A stretch of 64,000 bases of DNA, from the NCBI GenBank assembly GCA_963930655.1, contig OZ005618.1:5540001-5604000 (forward strand), given 5' to 3'. This DNA is from Myrica gale. Its lineage: Eukaryota > Streptophyta > Magnoliopsida > Fagales > Myricaceae. The translations under genes were made by a program, and so were the position numbers. A model generated the notes under the pieces. The model was not told the DNA's origin and made no database searches. It worked only from the letters and a program-made list of their open reading frames with translations. Every line of letters starts with the position of its first letter. Position 1 is the stretch's first letter. This document shows positions 36,743-47,875 of the stretch, piece by piece.

Positions 36743-36900
36743 ATTTAGGTTCATGTGATACCCTCCTTATTAAGCACCGTAGTTTGTTAGGGCATGTGGT
36801 GGAAATTTGTTGCATTACGAATGAAATTTTTTTTTCGTCATTTCACCTTTAAAGTTCGACACCCTTGAATTTTAATCCTGGTTCCGCCACTGCTCATCAC

Positions 36901-37150
36901 CCATCATGCACGATTGCTCCCCACTTGTTGCATCATGCATGCAAACAAAACCAATCCATATTTGTTTATCTAAACTTTCGGTATATTAATATGCATTAAC
37001 CTTTGTTATTTTCATGTTTAATATGGTCGTAAAGGACACGTACGAGAAGCTTTGAATGTTGCCCTTAGACTAATCTTGATATATATGATATATCAGTCGC
37101 GTACGTGGCCGGCTTAAAGACCTGAAAAATACTCCCAACTGCTCATGCTG
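36901..37150. repeat. upstream-flank copy B, distal part
   Basis: It continues flank copy B after the hAT-like element and matches 18712-18945 of copy A (shared GCACGATTGCTCCCCACTTG and GTGGCCGGCTTAAAGACC). It ends near TGCTGAG, where a gene fragment begins that copy A lacks. Confidence 0.75.
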
Positions 37151-37376
37151 AGCTCGCGCGGTTTGCTTGGCGAGGATGGTACAGAACTTCATTGAGCAGG
37201 AGAACAACGAGAAGCAATCCTCCACGGCAGCCAAGGTTGGCTGGAACCGCTGCAATTGCTTCAACGGCAACATCAATGACAGCTCAGACGACGAGTTTGA
37301 CGTTTTCACTGGTTTCGGCGGCGAATCTATGACCCCTGGATCATCGTTTGGCAGTGACTCCTTCGATATACTCAAG
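37150..37376 (+). pseudogene. exon fragment of a DUF506 (PD-(D/E)XK-like) plant gene
   Basis: The frame reads VCLARMVQNFIEQENNEKQ, then RCNCFNGNINDSSDDEFDVF and GSDSFDILK, ending at a plausible donor (AAG/GTAAAA). This is the hallmark internal stretch of plant DUF506 proteins (family recognition from memory). No start exon and no convincing following exon were found, so it is a stranded piece. It is absent from flank copy A and from unit 2. Confidence 0.75.
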
Positions 37377-37576
37377 GTAAAATGTGGCTTCAATTTCTGC
37401 CCCATAAAAGTCTAATTGTTGCATTTTTAGAGCTTCTCACGGTTTCTCAGCTCTCCGAACGGAGCAAATGCAGAGCGTTGTCTGATCTTCTCACGATTTC
37501 GCTGGATGGATATAAAAGGCACGATACTGTTTCAATTTCACGAGATGGAATGACAGTTGACTTCATTTGTGGAATA

Positions 37577-38700
37577 TAGTGAAAATTTTACTAACTTTAG
37601 AATGCTATGCCTTTAATATAATTTTATCCAGAGATGATAATTTGAAAATTATTTTGCTAGGATTTCGTTCCTACTAATCAAACAGCTAAAAAGGCAAAAT
37701 ACTAATTTTCCCAATTTAATCATGAAAATTGAACTTTGACAAAAGCAACTACTCATTCGGTTCTAGATCGAACGCATAGGTCAACCGGTCAAGCTTTTGC
37801 AAAGGAAAATGGGACCCTAGGGCCTGGGCTAGAATTGACATTCATCTTGAATCAATAAACAAACCGGATGGGCCCTCCATAGCTGCATACTGAAGATAAA
37901 ACGACACTGTTAATGGGCCTCTTTGATTAGTCATACTCTACAAAGCCAAGTTAAAAGCTTCAAATCCTGTTAGGCCTGGGCGTTCCATCAACAAAGCATG
38001 GGAAGATGAACGTTGCACATTCAACGACTGATGGAAAAAAAAAATCCTTTTTCACGATCCTATTAGAGAATTATCAATTTTATTCTATTGAGCTTTCAAA
38101 TTATCAAAATTATTACTTCTTTTAATAAGATCTGACAGTAAAAATGAGAGAAAAATGGACTATGTGGCACGATCCTATTAGAGAATGCACATGAAAGAAA
38201 TTTAATAATTCGAATGCTCGATGTAATAAAATTGATAATTTAGACTTTTAAATTACCTTATTCCTATAATTTAGACGCACAAAGTGAAGTTTTTCCATGA
38301 ATCATTTATACATGTCACATGTTTGACGTTGAACGCTTACTGTATGCAATTAATTATGTTCTATAAGTGAATCCAAAGAATTCCAACTGTGATTCTAACT
38401 CTAATTAGAGTGTCACATTGCTAAAGACTATTGTAATCCGGGGCTTATAAAATAAAAACTTTCCTTATAATGATATCGTTATATCAAGTGCGTCTCTATA
38501 CGTGAATCACGACACAAAATATTAAGTTTTATAGACCACTATAAATGATAATAAAGTTTAGAGTAGAATGCCACTCCAATTCCATATCTTCCTGTAAAAA
38601 AAAAAAAGACTAGAATAATGAGGCCAAAATGCAATTAAAACTCTTTGGATGAACCTGAAGACTGAAGAGAAAACAAAGGAGGATGTGAAAATGACATTGG
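37577..38700. repeat. distal flank shared with the right end of the window
   Basis: 37733-38640 matches 62250-62650, 62680-63080 and 63860-64000 in unit 2. Shared landmarks are TTTGACAAAAGCAACTACTC, GGGCCTCTTTGATTAGTCAT and CAAAATGCAATTAAAACTCT. No gene was recognised. It shows that the duplicated segment reaches at least this far and, in unit 2, past the window's right edge. Confidence 0.75.
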
Positions 38701-39358
38701 GCCCTACCTTTCTTTCTGAAATGGATGTAACGTCGAATGTCTTAGTTTGATTCCAGTCCACGTATCAGTTAGGAAAGCCAGACAGAGGATACCAAACATT
38801 TCTGCTCTTTTACGATCATTTTGCCCAGAGCCAGAGCCCTAGAGGGGACCGATACAACTTGCAGGTTCCAACCACGATAGAGTTGAAGCCTGACGCATGC
38901 ATGCGAAAACAAACCATGCATCCCCGATTCCTCATCCATCACCTCGATCTGCCCTTCTCGCACGTGAAACCAAACCATCTCCATCACCTCTATTCGCATG
39001 AATCGTGCCCCTAAATCCTGATCCTGGATGGAGTTATTCCTCTGGTTTTCTGAGGTACGGGTGCTGTCATGTTGGGTTTCGTCAGAAGGGAATGTTTGAG
39101 AAGAGAGTAAACATCTTAGTAGTTACCTTCAACGAGAATCCGAGTAACTATCTATAAGTATCTCTTGCAATAGTAGGTGATTTTCATATGGAACTTAAGT
39201 AAATACACTTTTCATTCGTAGATGATTATTGAGATTCTGATCAGCGGGGTTGTAGATCAGTTGGTACCACCTGTGGTTTATTAATCTAAAGGTTCGGAGT
39301 TTGGGTTAGGACATAGTTGAAATCGTTTGCAAAAGTGAAATCTGACATTGAGTCTATT
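38701..39358. other. intergenic stretch, no gene seen
   Basis: No coding sequence with family resemblance was found. A short tRNA-like piece lies near 39245-39310: TAGATCAGTTGG resembles an A box and GGTTCGGAGTTTGG a B box. It looks like the head of a SINE rather than a working tRNA gene, because no cloverleaf closes. Confidence 0.4.
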
Positions 39359-39537
39359 CAGTGGCGGAAGGAAGGGGTAGTGGCCCTAGGCGCCGCTACC
39401 CATCATGCCATACAATTTTTTTTTTTAAATAAGTTGGCCTGGGTCGACTCCCATCAGGTTCAGGCCCAGGCCAACTACAAACATGTTTTCTACATAAAGC
39501 TTGGGCCCGATCCCCTTGGCCTAGGCCTTTTTATTTT
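39359..39537. mobile_element. left end of a third CAGTGGCGG hAT-like element
   Basis: It starts CAGTGGCGGAAGGAAGG and shares the following CCTGGG/CCCATCAGG/CAGGCCAACTACA motifs with the left end of the element at 27355. A matching right end with an 8-bp duplication of AGTCTATT was not found downstream, so the element is truncated or its end has decayed. A MULE-type MITE interrupts it at 39538. Confidence 0.65.
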
Positions 39538-39930
39538 GGGATAAATACACTTTGCCCCCTTATCTTTGGGGTTATTTACACTTTGCACCCGATATTTTAT
39601 TTTTAATACATTGGACTCATTATCTTCCACATTTTTGTAATGTGGACCTCGTACCCAATTTTCCGTCTAAATTGACGGATTTCGTCAACACATGCACCGG
39701 TATACCACTACATTAAGTGGTCGACTGACTCGTCATGCCTCTCACGTTACCTTTGTAGCGGTCAACCGGTTCACGTATTGACGAAATCCATCAATTTAGA
39801 CAGTCAAATCGGGTATGGGGTTCAGATTACAAAAATGTAGAAGATAATGAGTCCAATGTATCAAAAATAAAACATCGGAATGCAAAGTGTAAATGACCCC
39901 AAAGACAAGGGGGCAAAGTGTATTTATCCC
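39538..39930. mobile_element. Mutator-type foldback MITE, 393 bp
   Basis: The left arm GGGATAAATACACTTTGCCC is mirrored at the right end, and the inverted arms extend well over 100 bp into the element. It is flanked by a perfect 9-bp repeat, TTTTATTTT (39529-39537 and 39931-39939), the duplication size of Mutator-like elements. It has no coding capacity. Confidence 0.92.
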
Positions 39931-40009
39931 TTTTATTTTTTTTAAACAGCAGAGGGTGAAACGACGTCTCTGAAGAATTAAAAAAAAATTAATTTATTTA
40001 TAAAAAAAA

Positions 40010-40237
40010 AAACATAAACGCGGGCGTTCCGCGTTGCCCCCCTTTCCTCCTCTCCCCCTCCTTTCTCTTTTCTGCTTCTGAAGACTCTCAAGCCCCTTTC
40101 TCACCTCTCACTCTTATCTCACTCAGCCGCCACCGCACGCCGCACCAGCCCCGCCGTCGCACGCTCAACAACCACAGGTCTGGGCACTCAGCCACTCACT
40201 TTGTGATTTAATTCTCTTTATAAATTTAATTATTAAA

Positions 40238-40274
<37 letters not shown>

Positions 40275-40860
40275 TTCACAGACCTATCAGTTATCACCTA
40301 CGTTGTCTCTCTTTCTCTCTTTGACAGAATCACTCAGCCAAGGTAAGTAATTTTATTGTTGTGATTGTTTTGATGAATTAGGGATTTGTGAATTAGGGAT
40401 TTGATTAATTTTGTGAATTAGGGATATGTGAATCAAGGATTTGAGAATTATGGATTTGATGAATTGTGTGAATTAGAGATGTGTGAATTAGGGATGTCTG
40501 AAAAGGTAAGGAGAAAGTGTAGTTTTTACATTTCAAGAGTCAAAACAAAAACCATAACTTTTTCGGAGAGGCTAAGGAAAAAGTTTTCAAATTCTCATCT
40601 TCAAGTGGTTTACTCCTACCTTCAAATTCACTATTAGAAAAAGTTAAACATGTATCCGGTTGTTCTTGAACCTCAAGACCATTTTTTCCCTCTGTTTGCT
40701 AAGATACGAGGTGATACTTGGTCCAGCCTTCACTAGCAATCTCAAATTATTTTTATTTTTTAAAATATCATAATAACTAAAAATTAATATTATTTAATTA
40801 AATTAAATATTTCAAATCTTAAACAACAAATAAACCCTTACAACAAAACAATATTTAAAG
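40010..40860. other. pyrimidine-rich stretch, CT microsatellite and repeated GTGAATTAGGGAT motif
   Basis: 40030-40330 resembles a 5' leader (C/T-rich, with a (CT)n run at about 40241-40272), followed by a plausible donor AAG/GTAAGT at 40341. From 40372 to 40500 the motif GTGAATTAGGGAT recurs about six times with changes. No protein was recognised. It may be a gene leader carried by the hAT-like element at 39359. Confidence 0.4.
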
Positions 40861-41004
40861 GGGTAAACTCATAGTTAGCCCCCTATGTTTGGGTAGGGCT
40901 GAAAATCGAAAATGCGGTCCGGTTTTCGGACCGCATTTCCGGTTGTCTTATATTTAAAGACCGGACCGGACCACTTATAGCCATAACCACAACCCATTTC
41001 CTAA

Positions 41005-41135
41005 CAAGCCCGTAGAAGCCTAGTTAAAAGCTTCAAAATCATGTTAGTCCTGGGCGTTCCATCAACAAAGCATGGGAAGATGAAAGTTGCACATTCAAAT
41101 GGAAAAAATCTTCCCTTCTCATGGTGAAAGCAATG
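41005..41135. repeat. extra short copy of the distal flank
   Basis: It matches 37945-38030 and 62570-62660 (shared GTTAAAAGCTTCAAA and GGGCGTTCCATCAACAAAGC). This is a fourth occurrence of this part of the flank, perhaps marking an older duplication break. Confidence 0.65.
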
Positions 41136-41233
41136 TGTCGCCACCGAATGAGGCTTCATTGGGTGTTGCACCCAACGGAGACTTCGCACTGTTCAATGAG
41201 TTGCGTCTGTACGCCGAATGGGATTAAAGAAAT

Positions 41234-41828
41234 GCTTAATTAGCTTATAGGTAATGTAGTATCTAACTTTTATAAAATAGTTTTTGTGGTATGACTTTCA
41301 ATAAAATGGTCCTTATGGTATAGTTTTGAGACAAATTAGTCCATGTGGTATGACTTTCAACAAAACGGTCTCTGTGGTATAATTTTGAGACAAATTAGTC
41401 CCTCTGTCCAAATCACGTGTTGACACGTATTTTTTAGCATTAGTATCCAAAGCACAAGTGGTATAAAAATCACGAGTGATATACTTCTTTTAGCTCGTAA
41501 AATTAGTCTCAGCCTCAGCCTTAGACTCAATTGGTTCGATCGGGCGAAATAAACGCGCAAGATTCATCTTCCACGACGACTGCTGACGTGTCAACACGTG
41601 AGTGAAAAGTGACATGTACAGCACTCTCCCGTTAAGTGTGTAACGACAGTTGGACGGAGGAATTAATTTGTCTCAAAACTATACAACATGGACCGTTTTG
41701 TTGAAAGTCATACCACATGGACTAATTTGTCTCAAAACTATACCACAGGGATCATTTTGTTGAAAGTCATACCACAAAAACTATTTTATAAAAGTTGGAT
41801 ACCACATGGACCGGTGAAGTAATTAAGC
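41234..41828. mobile_element. foldback element with internally repeated arms, 595 bp
   Basis: The ends GCTTAATTA and TAATTAAGC are inverted. Each arm is about 190 bp and is built of diverged repeats of a unit of about 60 bp: TGTGGTATGACTTTCAA, then ACAAATTAGTCC. The two arms are mirror images. The centre (about 41420-41640) is unique and non-coding. No target duplication was found, so the superfamily (Mutator-like by shape) is inferred. Confidence 0.7.
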
Positions 41829-42983
41829 GTCAGATAAATTATGGCTCCTTAAGACCCACGTTCTAATTAATCCCGCCTGAACTAACAGACAACGTCGGAC
41901 TAGTTCGTGTCAGTAACTCCGAACATCAAAAGTTGTCACCCTAATCCAATCTATATATGTCATTAAAAATTCAATCTATTATGTCGAATCTCAGTGAGAT
42001 TATCGTTTATTAAGCGTACAATTCGAAAAATCACAATTCTAAAGTAATTACTTTTATTTGCAATTTGCTTCTCAAACTCCACCCCTCGGTACGTAATTAA
42101 CGCTTTAAACTCACTTTTTTTACTATTTACTCCAAATGAAAAATCTAACCATTAAAATTGCACTGCTTTTAAATGGTCAGATCTTCAATTAGAGGTAAAT
42201 TACAAAAAAAAAGTAATACTTTGAAAGGACAATGACTTTTATTTTTTTTACTATAACTTAAACTCAAAAATTTTATATAACATACAACTACCAAAACATA
42301 ACGAGACTATCATGCTTCGAATCGTCGTTAAGAATAAACTTTAAATCTTAAGCACAATCTACACATCACTAAGCCATCACCCTTGGTAGTTGAAGGGCCA
42401 ATGGTTAAGAGTGGTAATTAAGAACAAACGAGATAATAGTTTAAAGTGGAAAAATATAATTCCGAGCCAATTTCATCAGCCATGTTCTTCTTCTTTTTTT
42501 TCTGTTGCAGAAGATCCTTCTTTTTCTTTTTGCTGCAGAGTTTAGAGACCTTAACGCCTTCCCAAAGCCACTGCATTATTGTTTAGAACCACCGATGATG
42601 ATTTCACACGCGTATATGAAGCAGAATACCAAAATTAGTTTTTCAATCAAATAACGGATACAGGACTCAGTGTCCCCTTGCATCAAACTACACAGTACAC
42701 AATACACGGCCGGAAGCCTCGGGGCTCGGGCTATGTTTGGCAAGCGCGCACAAAAAACTCTACACATATATCTTTACAAACTCCAATGCTTTCATAAAAA
42801 AACAAAGGAAAACACAATCAAACAAACATCATCAAATAATCTTTTCATATTTTTTTCACAAATGTCAACTCATTTTTCATAATAATAAAAAAAATCTCTA
42901 TTAAATTATCTTTTTCCACACTTTTTTTTACAAACTTTAATAAAATCCACACTGGCTCTTGAAGCATATAAATATAGGCTAGT
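41829..42983. other. A/T-rich intergenic stretch, no gene seen
   Basis: Nothing coding or RNA-like was recognised. It ends at the target duplication CTAGT (42979-42983) of the next element. Given its position it should be the ancestral 3'-side neighbour of kinase copy 2. Confidence 0.4.
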
Positions 42984-43514
42984 TATCACGCCTCGTGCCT
43001 ACACTTACCCCTAAGTTGACTTATAATAATCGTATGCATACAAGCAGGGATCACGGTACGAATTAACCTTCTACTTGAGTTTACCATCTTGTCTTTGAAA
43101 TGCTTAGCGAAAACATATTAAAGGTCACAATGCAATTTTAAGAAACACAGGGTAATTACCAAATAATTAGGATAGTCTTAAAACGACTCGGGAATTTGAA
43201 TAAGTAATTAGGTTTAAGTTTACCAATTAAAAAAAGTAAAATGTAAGGAAAACAATAAATAAGTGAAAAGATTTTCATTACTGAACACAGTTTTCAAAAT
43301 ATATCCTTGAGGACTACAAAATGAGGTTTATAGTTACAAAAGTGTGGCACTCTAAGGCTCACTAAGCCTATACATACAATTGTACATCAAAAGTTAAAAG
43401 TTTTACATATACATCAGAAAAATAAGAAAACATAAGGCTTTGACTAAACCTTAACCCCTAGTCCTCCTCCTCGGTATCAGAAGTGAGATCTATCACACCT
43501 ATATCTGGCGAGAC

Positions 43515-43850
43515 TCAGCTATACTCCACTGGCGGGGCCGAGGGAGATGGGTAGGGAACTATTGGCTTGGTCGGGACATCAACCAAGCCAAAATCCTCGG
43601 GTCTAGGCAACAGAGGATCCTTGAGGTACCAGTAGGGCGTATGGTCTACCGAGATCTCAAAGGGGTCTGAGACCCAAGCTCGGATCTTGAGAACGATGAC
43701 GTACGAGTCCATGTCAATGATCTGCTCACTCTCAAATAACTTCATTTTCCTGTAGCCATAGAATGTACACCAACCAAAAAAATAAGAGAAAATGAGTGAG
43801 TCATATGGACTCAGTAAGGTCGAGAAGGGGGCATGATATGCACAACACAT
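43515..43850 (-). CDS. unrecognised 111-codon frame inside the LTR-type element
   Basis: The frame contains ESEQIIDMDSYVIVLKIRAW, then DPFEISVDHTPYWYLKDPL, PRPEDFGL and a Pro-rich end. The composition looks protein-like, but I do not recognise a family. It lies in the presumed downstream part of a large LTR-type element, so it could be a remnant frame or chance. Confidence 0.3.
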   Translation of the reverse strand: MCCAYHAPFSTLLSPYDSLIFSYFFGWCTFYGYRKMKLFESEQIIDMDSYVIVLKIRAWVSDPFEISVDHTPYWYLKDPLLPRPEDFGLVDVPTKPIVPYPSPSAPPVEYS

Positions 43851-45270
43851 CTAATAATCAACAGGAAACAATATTTAAGGACTCAAGTGCATAAGATAAG
43901 TGCAATGTTCATGAATTGATGTTATGCACCCAATCCCTACTCTTTCCTTGGATTTTGAGGTGTTCCCGACGCTTGCTCTGTTCACCCATAAAAGTCGGGT
44001 TGTGCGTCTCTCCTCTCCTTATGGGACTGTCACGTGCCACCTGCATCAGGACTTTGTCAAAGGCATAAATGCCCCGATGGGAGCCTACACACTCCCTATA
44101 GTGGGGGTTTGCACACTCCCCGATGTGCTCGGTGCCATCACCCTTTTCTCGGGAGCCACCTCAGTGGGTTCGATTTTCAAAATATCTTTCTTGTTTTCTC
44201 TCCCATGATATATATGTATATGAATGCTTAAAACAATAACTAGAGTGAAGTTCAAACATCCATAACAATAAAACTCTAAAAAAAAAGTAAATGGAATTTA
44301 TTTATACTTAGGTGTAAAACTAAGTAATTTCTTATTTTTGACTATTTAATGATCTTTATTCTTCCTTAATTTATTAACTCAGATTCTATTTAGTAAATTA
44401 TGTCTTTTAAATCTTTCTTTGAATTCTTGTATTTTTACAACACAATTATATCTTTATTTGGCTTCTCTTTCCCTTTATTTAAATCTTACTAAATCAATTA
44501 TCATATAAGAAATTAAATAAATTAGAAATTACACTAAATGTGTATTATTCGGGCCTCGTGGGCCCTATTGAACCCTAATGGGCTAGATGACTAAGTCATA
44601 AGACTCCCTAAAGCCATTTAAGGATATAGGGCTTAAAGGTCTATTTGTGAACTTTAATGGGCCTTGTGATTTGGGCCCTTTAAACAATTTGGTCTAGGCT
44701 CAAATTTTTATATACTTATCCTTTTTTTGTGCTCTCCACGGCCATAAGCCCATTTTTTCTATTTGGTCACTTCTACCCCTTCGTTTACCTAGAAATATCG
44801 AAACCGCCCTTAAGGTTTCCCAAGGTCATTTCCGACCTTTCCCTACATTATTTTCAGCTCAAATTTTTAGGGTAAGTTATAATACTTCTAAAATTCATAT
44901 CTGGAGATTTTTGTATGAAAAATCCAAGTATTTCTACAAGTGATATTGAACAGTGCACTCAGTACCCTATTTTGGACAACTAAAATGTTTTGCATGTGAT
45001 ATCTTTTTTAGGCTAAAATATAAGGTTTGTCCCTTTAGTATGATATTTTTCCTAAAAATGACCCTAGGCTTCAATTTTTTTCCCACCATCCCTGTGGTTT
45101 TATGTTTTGCCCATACATGTCCCTCCATCCATAATCTGTCTACAACCTAACGAAAAATGCTCGCTTGTTAAAACCCCTCCACATCATGTCCATGTCCAAG
45201 TTGTTGATTAGGTTAATGTCCTCTACCTTTTGTACATTCCACGCCATCAACACATGGAAATGCCCCTGCT

Positions 45271-45681
45271 ATGTCATTTAAAAAATATCACATACGAATG
45301 GCCCTCATCGACCTCTTCCCCAAATCAGCCAAATGTCCCCTTCGAGCTCTGCCCCAAATCAGTCGAACCCTAGGTCAGCTCCCACTTCTTTCCCCAAAGC
45401 CAGCAAACCACAGATACGGGAATAAATACAAACAAGTAATGTGCGAAGGAAAAATATTGAATACTAGTCATACTCAGAGCCATTTAAGATTTGACAGGAA
45501 AATGAAAGCTAATTATTCAAAGGTTAAGGCAGTAATGTGCGAAGGAAAAATATTGAATACTAGTCATACTCAGAGCCATTTAATATTTGACAGGAAAATG
45601 AAAGCTAATTATTCAAAGGTTAAGGCTGATGGCATTGAGGAGACGCGAGATCCGCATGCTGAGTGTGTCGCAGATTGGTAG
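45271..45681 (+). CDS. 136-codon frame with a 32-residue tandem repeat, function unknown
   Basis: The frame carries two back-to-back copies of a 32-residue unit starting VMCEGKILNTSHTQSH and ending MKANYSKVKA (45436-45531 and 45532-45627). It then ends DPHAECVADW. The repeat is exactly 96 bp, so it stays in frame. The two copies differ by about one base, so the duplication is recent. I do not recognise the protein. It may be a captured exon inside the MULE, or a chance frame. Confidence 0.35.
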   Translation: MSFKKYHIRMALIDLFPKSAKCPLRALPQISRTLGQLPLLSPKPANHRYGNKYKQVMCEGKILNTSHTQSHLRFDRKMKANYSKVKAVMCEGKILNTSHTQSHLIFDRKMKANYSKVKADGIEETRDPHAECVADW

Positions 45682-46049
45682 CCTTATTACTAACCCATGC
45701 CATCACACGTCTGAACAACTTTGTCTTATTTTTCAACTTGGAGCCAGAGGTGCTGGAAACTAGAAATATTTGCTATGGGTCAGCGGTCGACCGATACCCG
45801 TAGAATCATTTGGTGAGAAATGTTAGAATCGCTTATGCATTAAACACTAATAAATTACCAAATTTAAAGGCGTACGAGATCGTATAAACTTCAGACTTTC
45901 ATATGCTTCTTTGTTAACCTCTTTGGCTGATTTGGAGAAACTAGGGCTATTGTGGAAGAAGATAAGGGTTCTTTGGCTGATAGTGGGTAAGAGTGGGGGC
46001 TGACATATCGAGAATCCGAGATGGTCGATTTGGTGTTGATTTTTTTGTC

Positions 46050-46515
46050 GGGGTAATTACACTTATCACCTTCAAATTATCATATTTTTTCACTTTGCAC
46101 CCCAAAGTACCACTTTTGTCACATTTCACCCTCAAATTATCATGCCCAACAGTTTGCACCCTCCGTCAATAATTTCTTTCAATTTAGACGGAAAACTAAT
46201 CATGTGCATCTCACATGATTTTTTCCCATATGATCTTCCCATTTTGCCCCTTCGTTTGAGGGTGCAAAATGAAAAAAAATGGTAGTTTAAGGGTGCAAAG
46301 TGAAAAACACAGTAGTTTGAGGGTGATAAGTGTAATTATCACTTGGGAAAAAAAGGAAGATCAAGTGGGAAAAATTTATGTTAGACGCACGTGATTGGTT
46401 CTCCGTTTCACTTGACAGAAATTGTATACGGAGGGTGCAAACTGTTGGGTCATGATAGTTTGAGGGTGAAATGTGACAAAAGTGGTACTTTGGGGGTGAT
46501 AAATGTAATTTCCCC
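46050..46515. mobile_element. foldback MITE with three arms
   Basis: The left arm begins GGGGTAATTACACTTATCACC. A mirror copy ends internally near 46342 (GGGTGATAAGTGTAATTATC), and a second mirror copy forms the right end at 46495-46515 (GGGGGTGATAAATGTAATTTCC). The flanks share TTTTTGTC on both sides (8 of 9 bases). It looks Mutator-type by shape. It is nested in the MULE at 45011-46812. Confidence 0.75.
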
Positions 46516-47875
46516 TTTTTGTCAATGACGTCGCAGGGGCACACAAGACATTTCAAGTTCAAATAGATGGTGTGGCATGGACAGTGGCAAAGGAGTTGCA
46601 CCCAGTCAGCAACGTGGATACGTGTTCTAATATTATTGGACATTACGTGGGGGCTTAACCCGGCAGCAATTTCTGTCCAAAACTTAACGGAAATTAAATG
46701 GAGGGAGATGTATGGGAAACGTATAAAACCACAGGGATGGAGGGGAAAAAAATCAAACCTAGGGGCATTTATAAAAAAAGGTCATACCACAAGGACACCT
46801 TATATTTTAACCTTTCTTTTAACTCCAAACATGTATTAATCTACTAACAATTATGCTTTCTATCGTCATCAACATTTCAGTGCACGAAATACATGATCAA
46901 ATGACATATTAGTAAAATTAAAGAATGCATTAACACATCATTTTTATCCTCGTTGCATTTCCAATCTTGGCATGTGACCAAATTCCACATTTTTCTATAA
47001 AAACTTAACCTTTGAGCTCACAAGCATTTCTTTACAAGGAACTGCCTTGTCCATATTCCTTCCCATAGCATTTTCCTTTCCATTTTTACATCATCAAACA
47101 CACAAATACCCAACTCAATAGCAAGTCATGTTTAAATATGACAAAAATGGAGTAAAAATGTTTAAAAGGTTCATGCATGCACGTATTCTTCACCCAAGAC
47201 CAACACGTGGCCTTCCAATCCCCCCAAGCATGATTTTTGGCCATGACTGTGGCCCTTGAACATCCTACAATCATCATCCAAGCAAGTTTTTCACATCAAG
47301 CTCTCATTTCTTACACCACAAACATAAAAACTTTCAAAAATGCATGATCTAAACATCTAACTTCACATGCAATTAACTTTTATTCATAAACTCTTCACGA
47401 ATCCAACGCCCAACATGTTTTTCAATGAATTAAATGTAACGGCAACTTAGATCATAACAAAGATCAACAACAACTCCAAAATTTCCCAAACAAAAAGCAA
47501 ACATTCTACCCCTTACCTTAATGGTTTCGGCTAAGCTCTTGGATGCTCTCTAAAATCACCTAAAATGGATTATAACATTAGAAATGAACTCAAGGGGAAG
47601 GGGAAAGAATAAAAAGGAAGGAAAATGTCTATGGGAGAGGTCCTCTCCCATGACCGTATAGCATAAGGTGGAGTCATTACCTTGCTCTCCTCCCTTTTCT
47701 TCCTATTTCTCCTTTTCTTCCTCTTCTTCTCCTTCTTCTTTCTCTTCTCCGACCACTCTCTTCTTCTTCTCTCTTTTTCTTTTTCTTTTCTCTCTTCTTT
47801 CTCTCTTCCTTCTTCTCCTTTCTATTTCTCTCTCTAGACTCACGGCGATGAGCCTCTTTGCCGTGAATCCCTCCC

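Larger units (their letters stand above)
27355..36892. mobile_element. hAT-like element carrying host-gene pieces, later split by a CACTA element
   Basis: The element starts CAGTGGCGGAAGG and ends GGTTCCGCCACTG. It is flanked by a perfect 8-bp repeat, CTCATCAC (27347-27354 and 36893-36900). Copy A has the empty site CTCATCAC followed by CAATCATGCACG (near 18707). Removing the nested CACTA element leaves about 2.1 kb with no transposase. That remainder includes a region resembling the VARLMGL part of a TRM/DUF4378 gene. Its left end resembles the elements at 12173 and 39359. Confidence 0.88.
45011..46812. mobile_element. Mutator-like element nested in the LTR-type element
   Basis: The left arm starts GGCTAAAATATAAGG and the right arm ends CCTTATATTTTAACC. 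The arms stay inverted for about 120 bp (shared CCATCCCTGTGGTTTTAT and its mirror near 46720). The flanking 9-mers TCTTTTTTA and TTTCTTTTA agree at seven of nine positions. The interior has a 136-codon frame (45271-45681) with a 96-bp in-frame tandem repeat and another foldback (46050-46515). No transposase was found. Confidence 0.75.

Noticed and set aside
39245-39315. A tRNA gene
   Set aside because: A-box and B-box-like words are present, but the acceptor stem and anticodon arm do not close; more likely a SINE head.
43515-43850. A host gene on the minus strand
   Set aside because: It lies inside an LTR-type element, has no intron-linked neighbours or known domain; kept only as a low-confidence frame.
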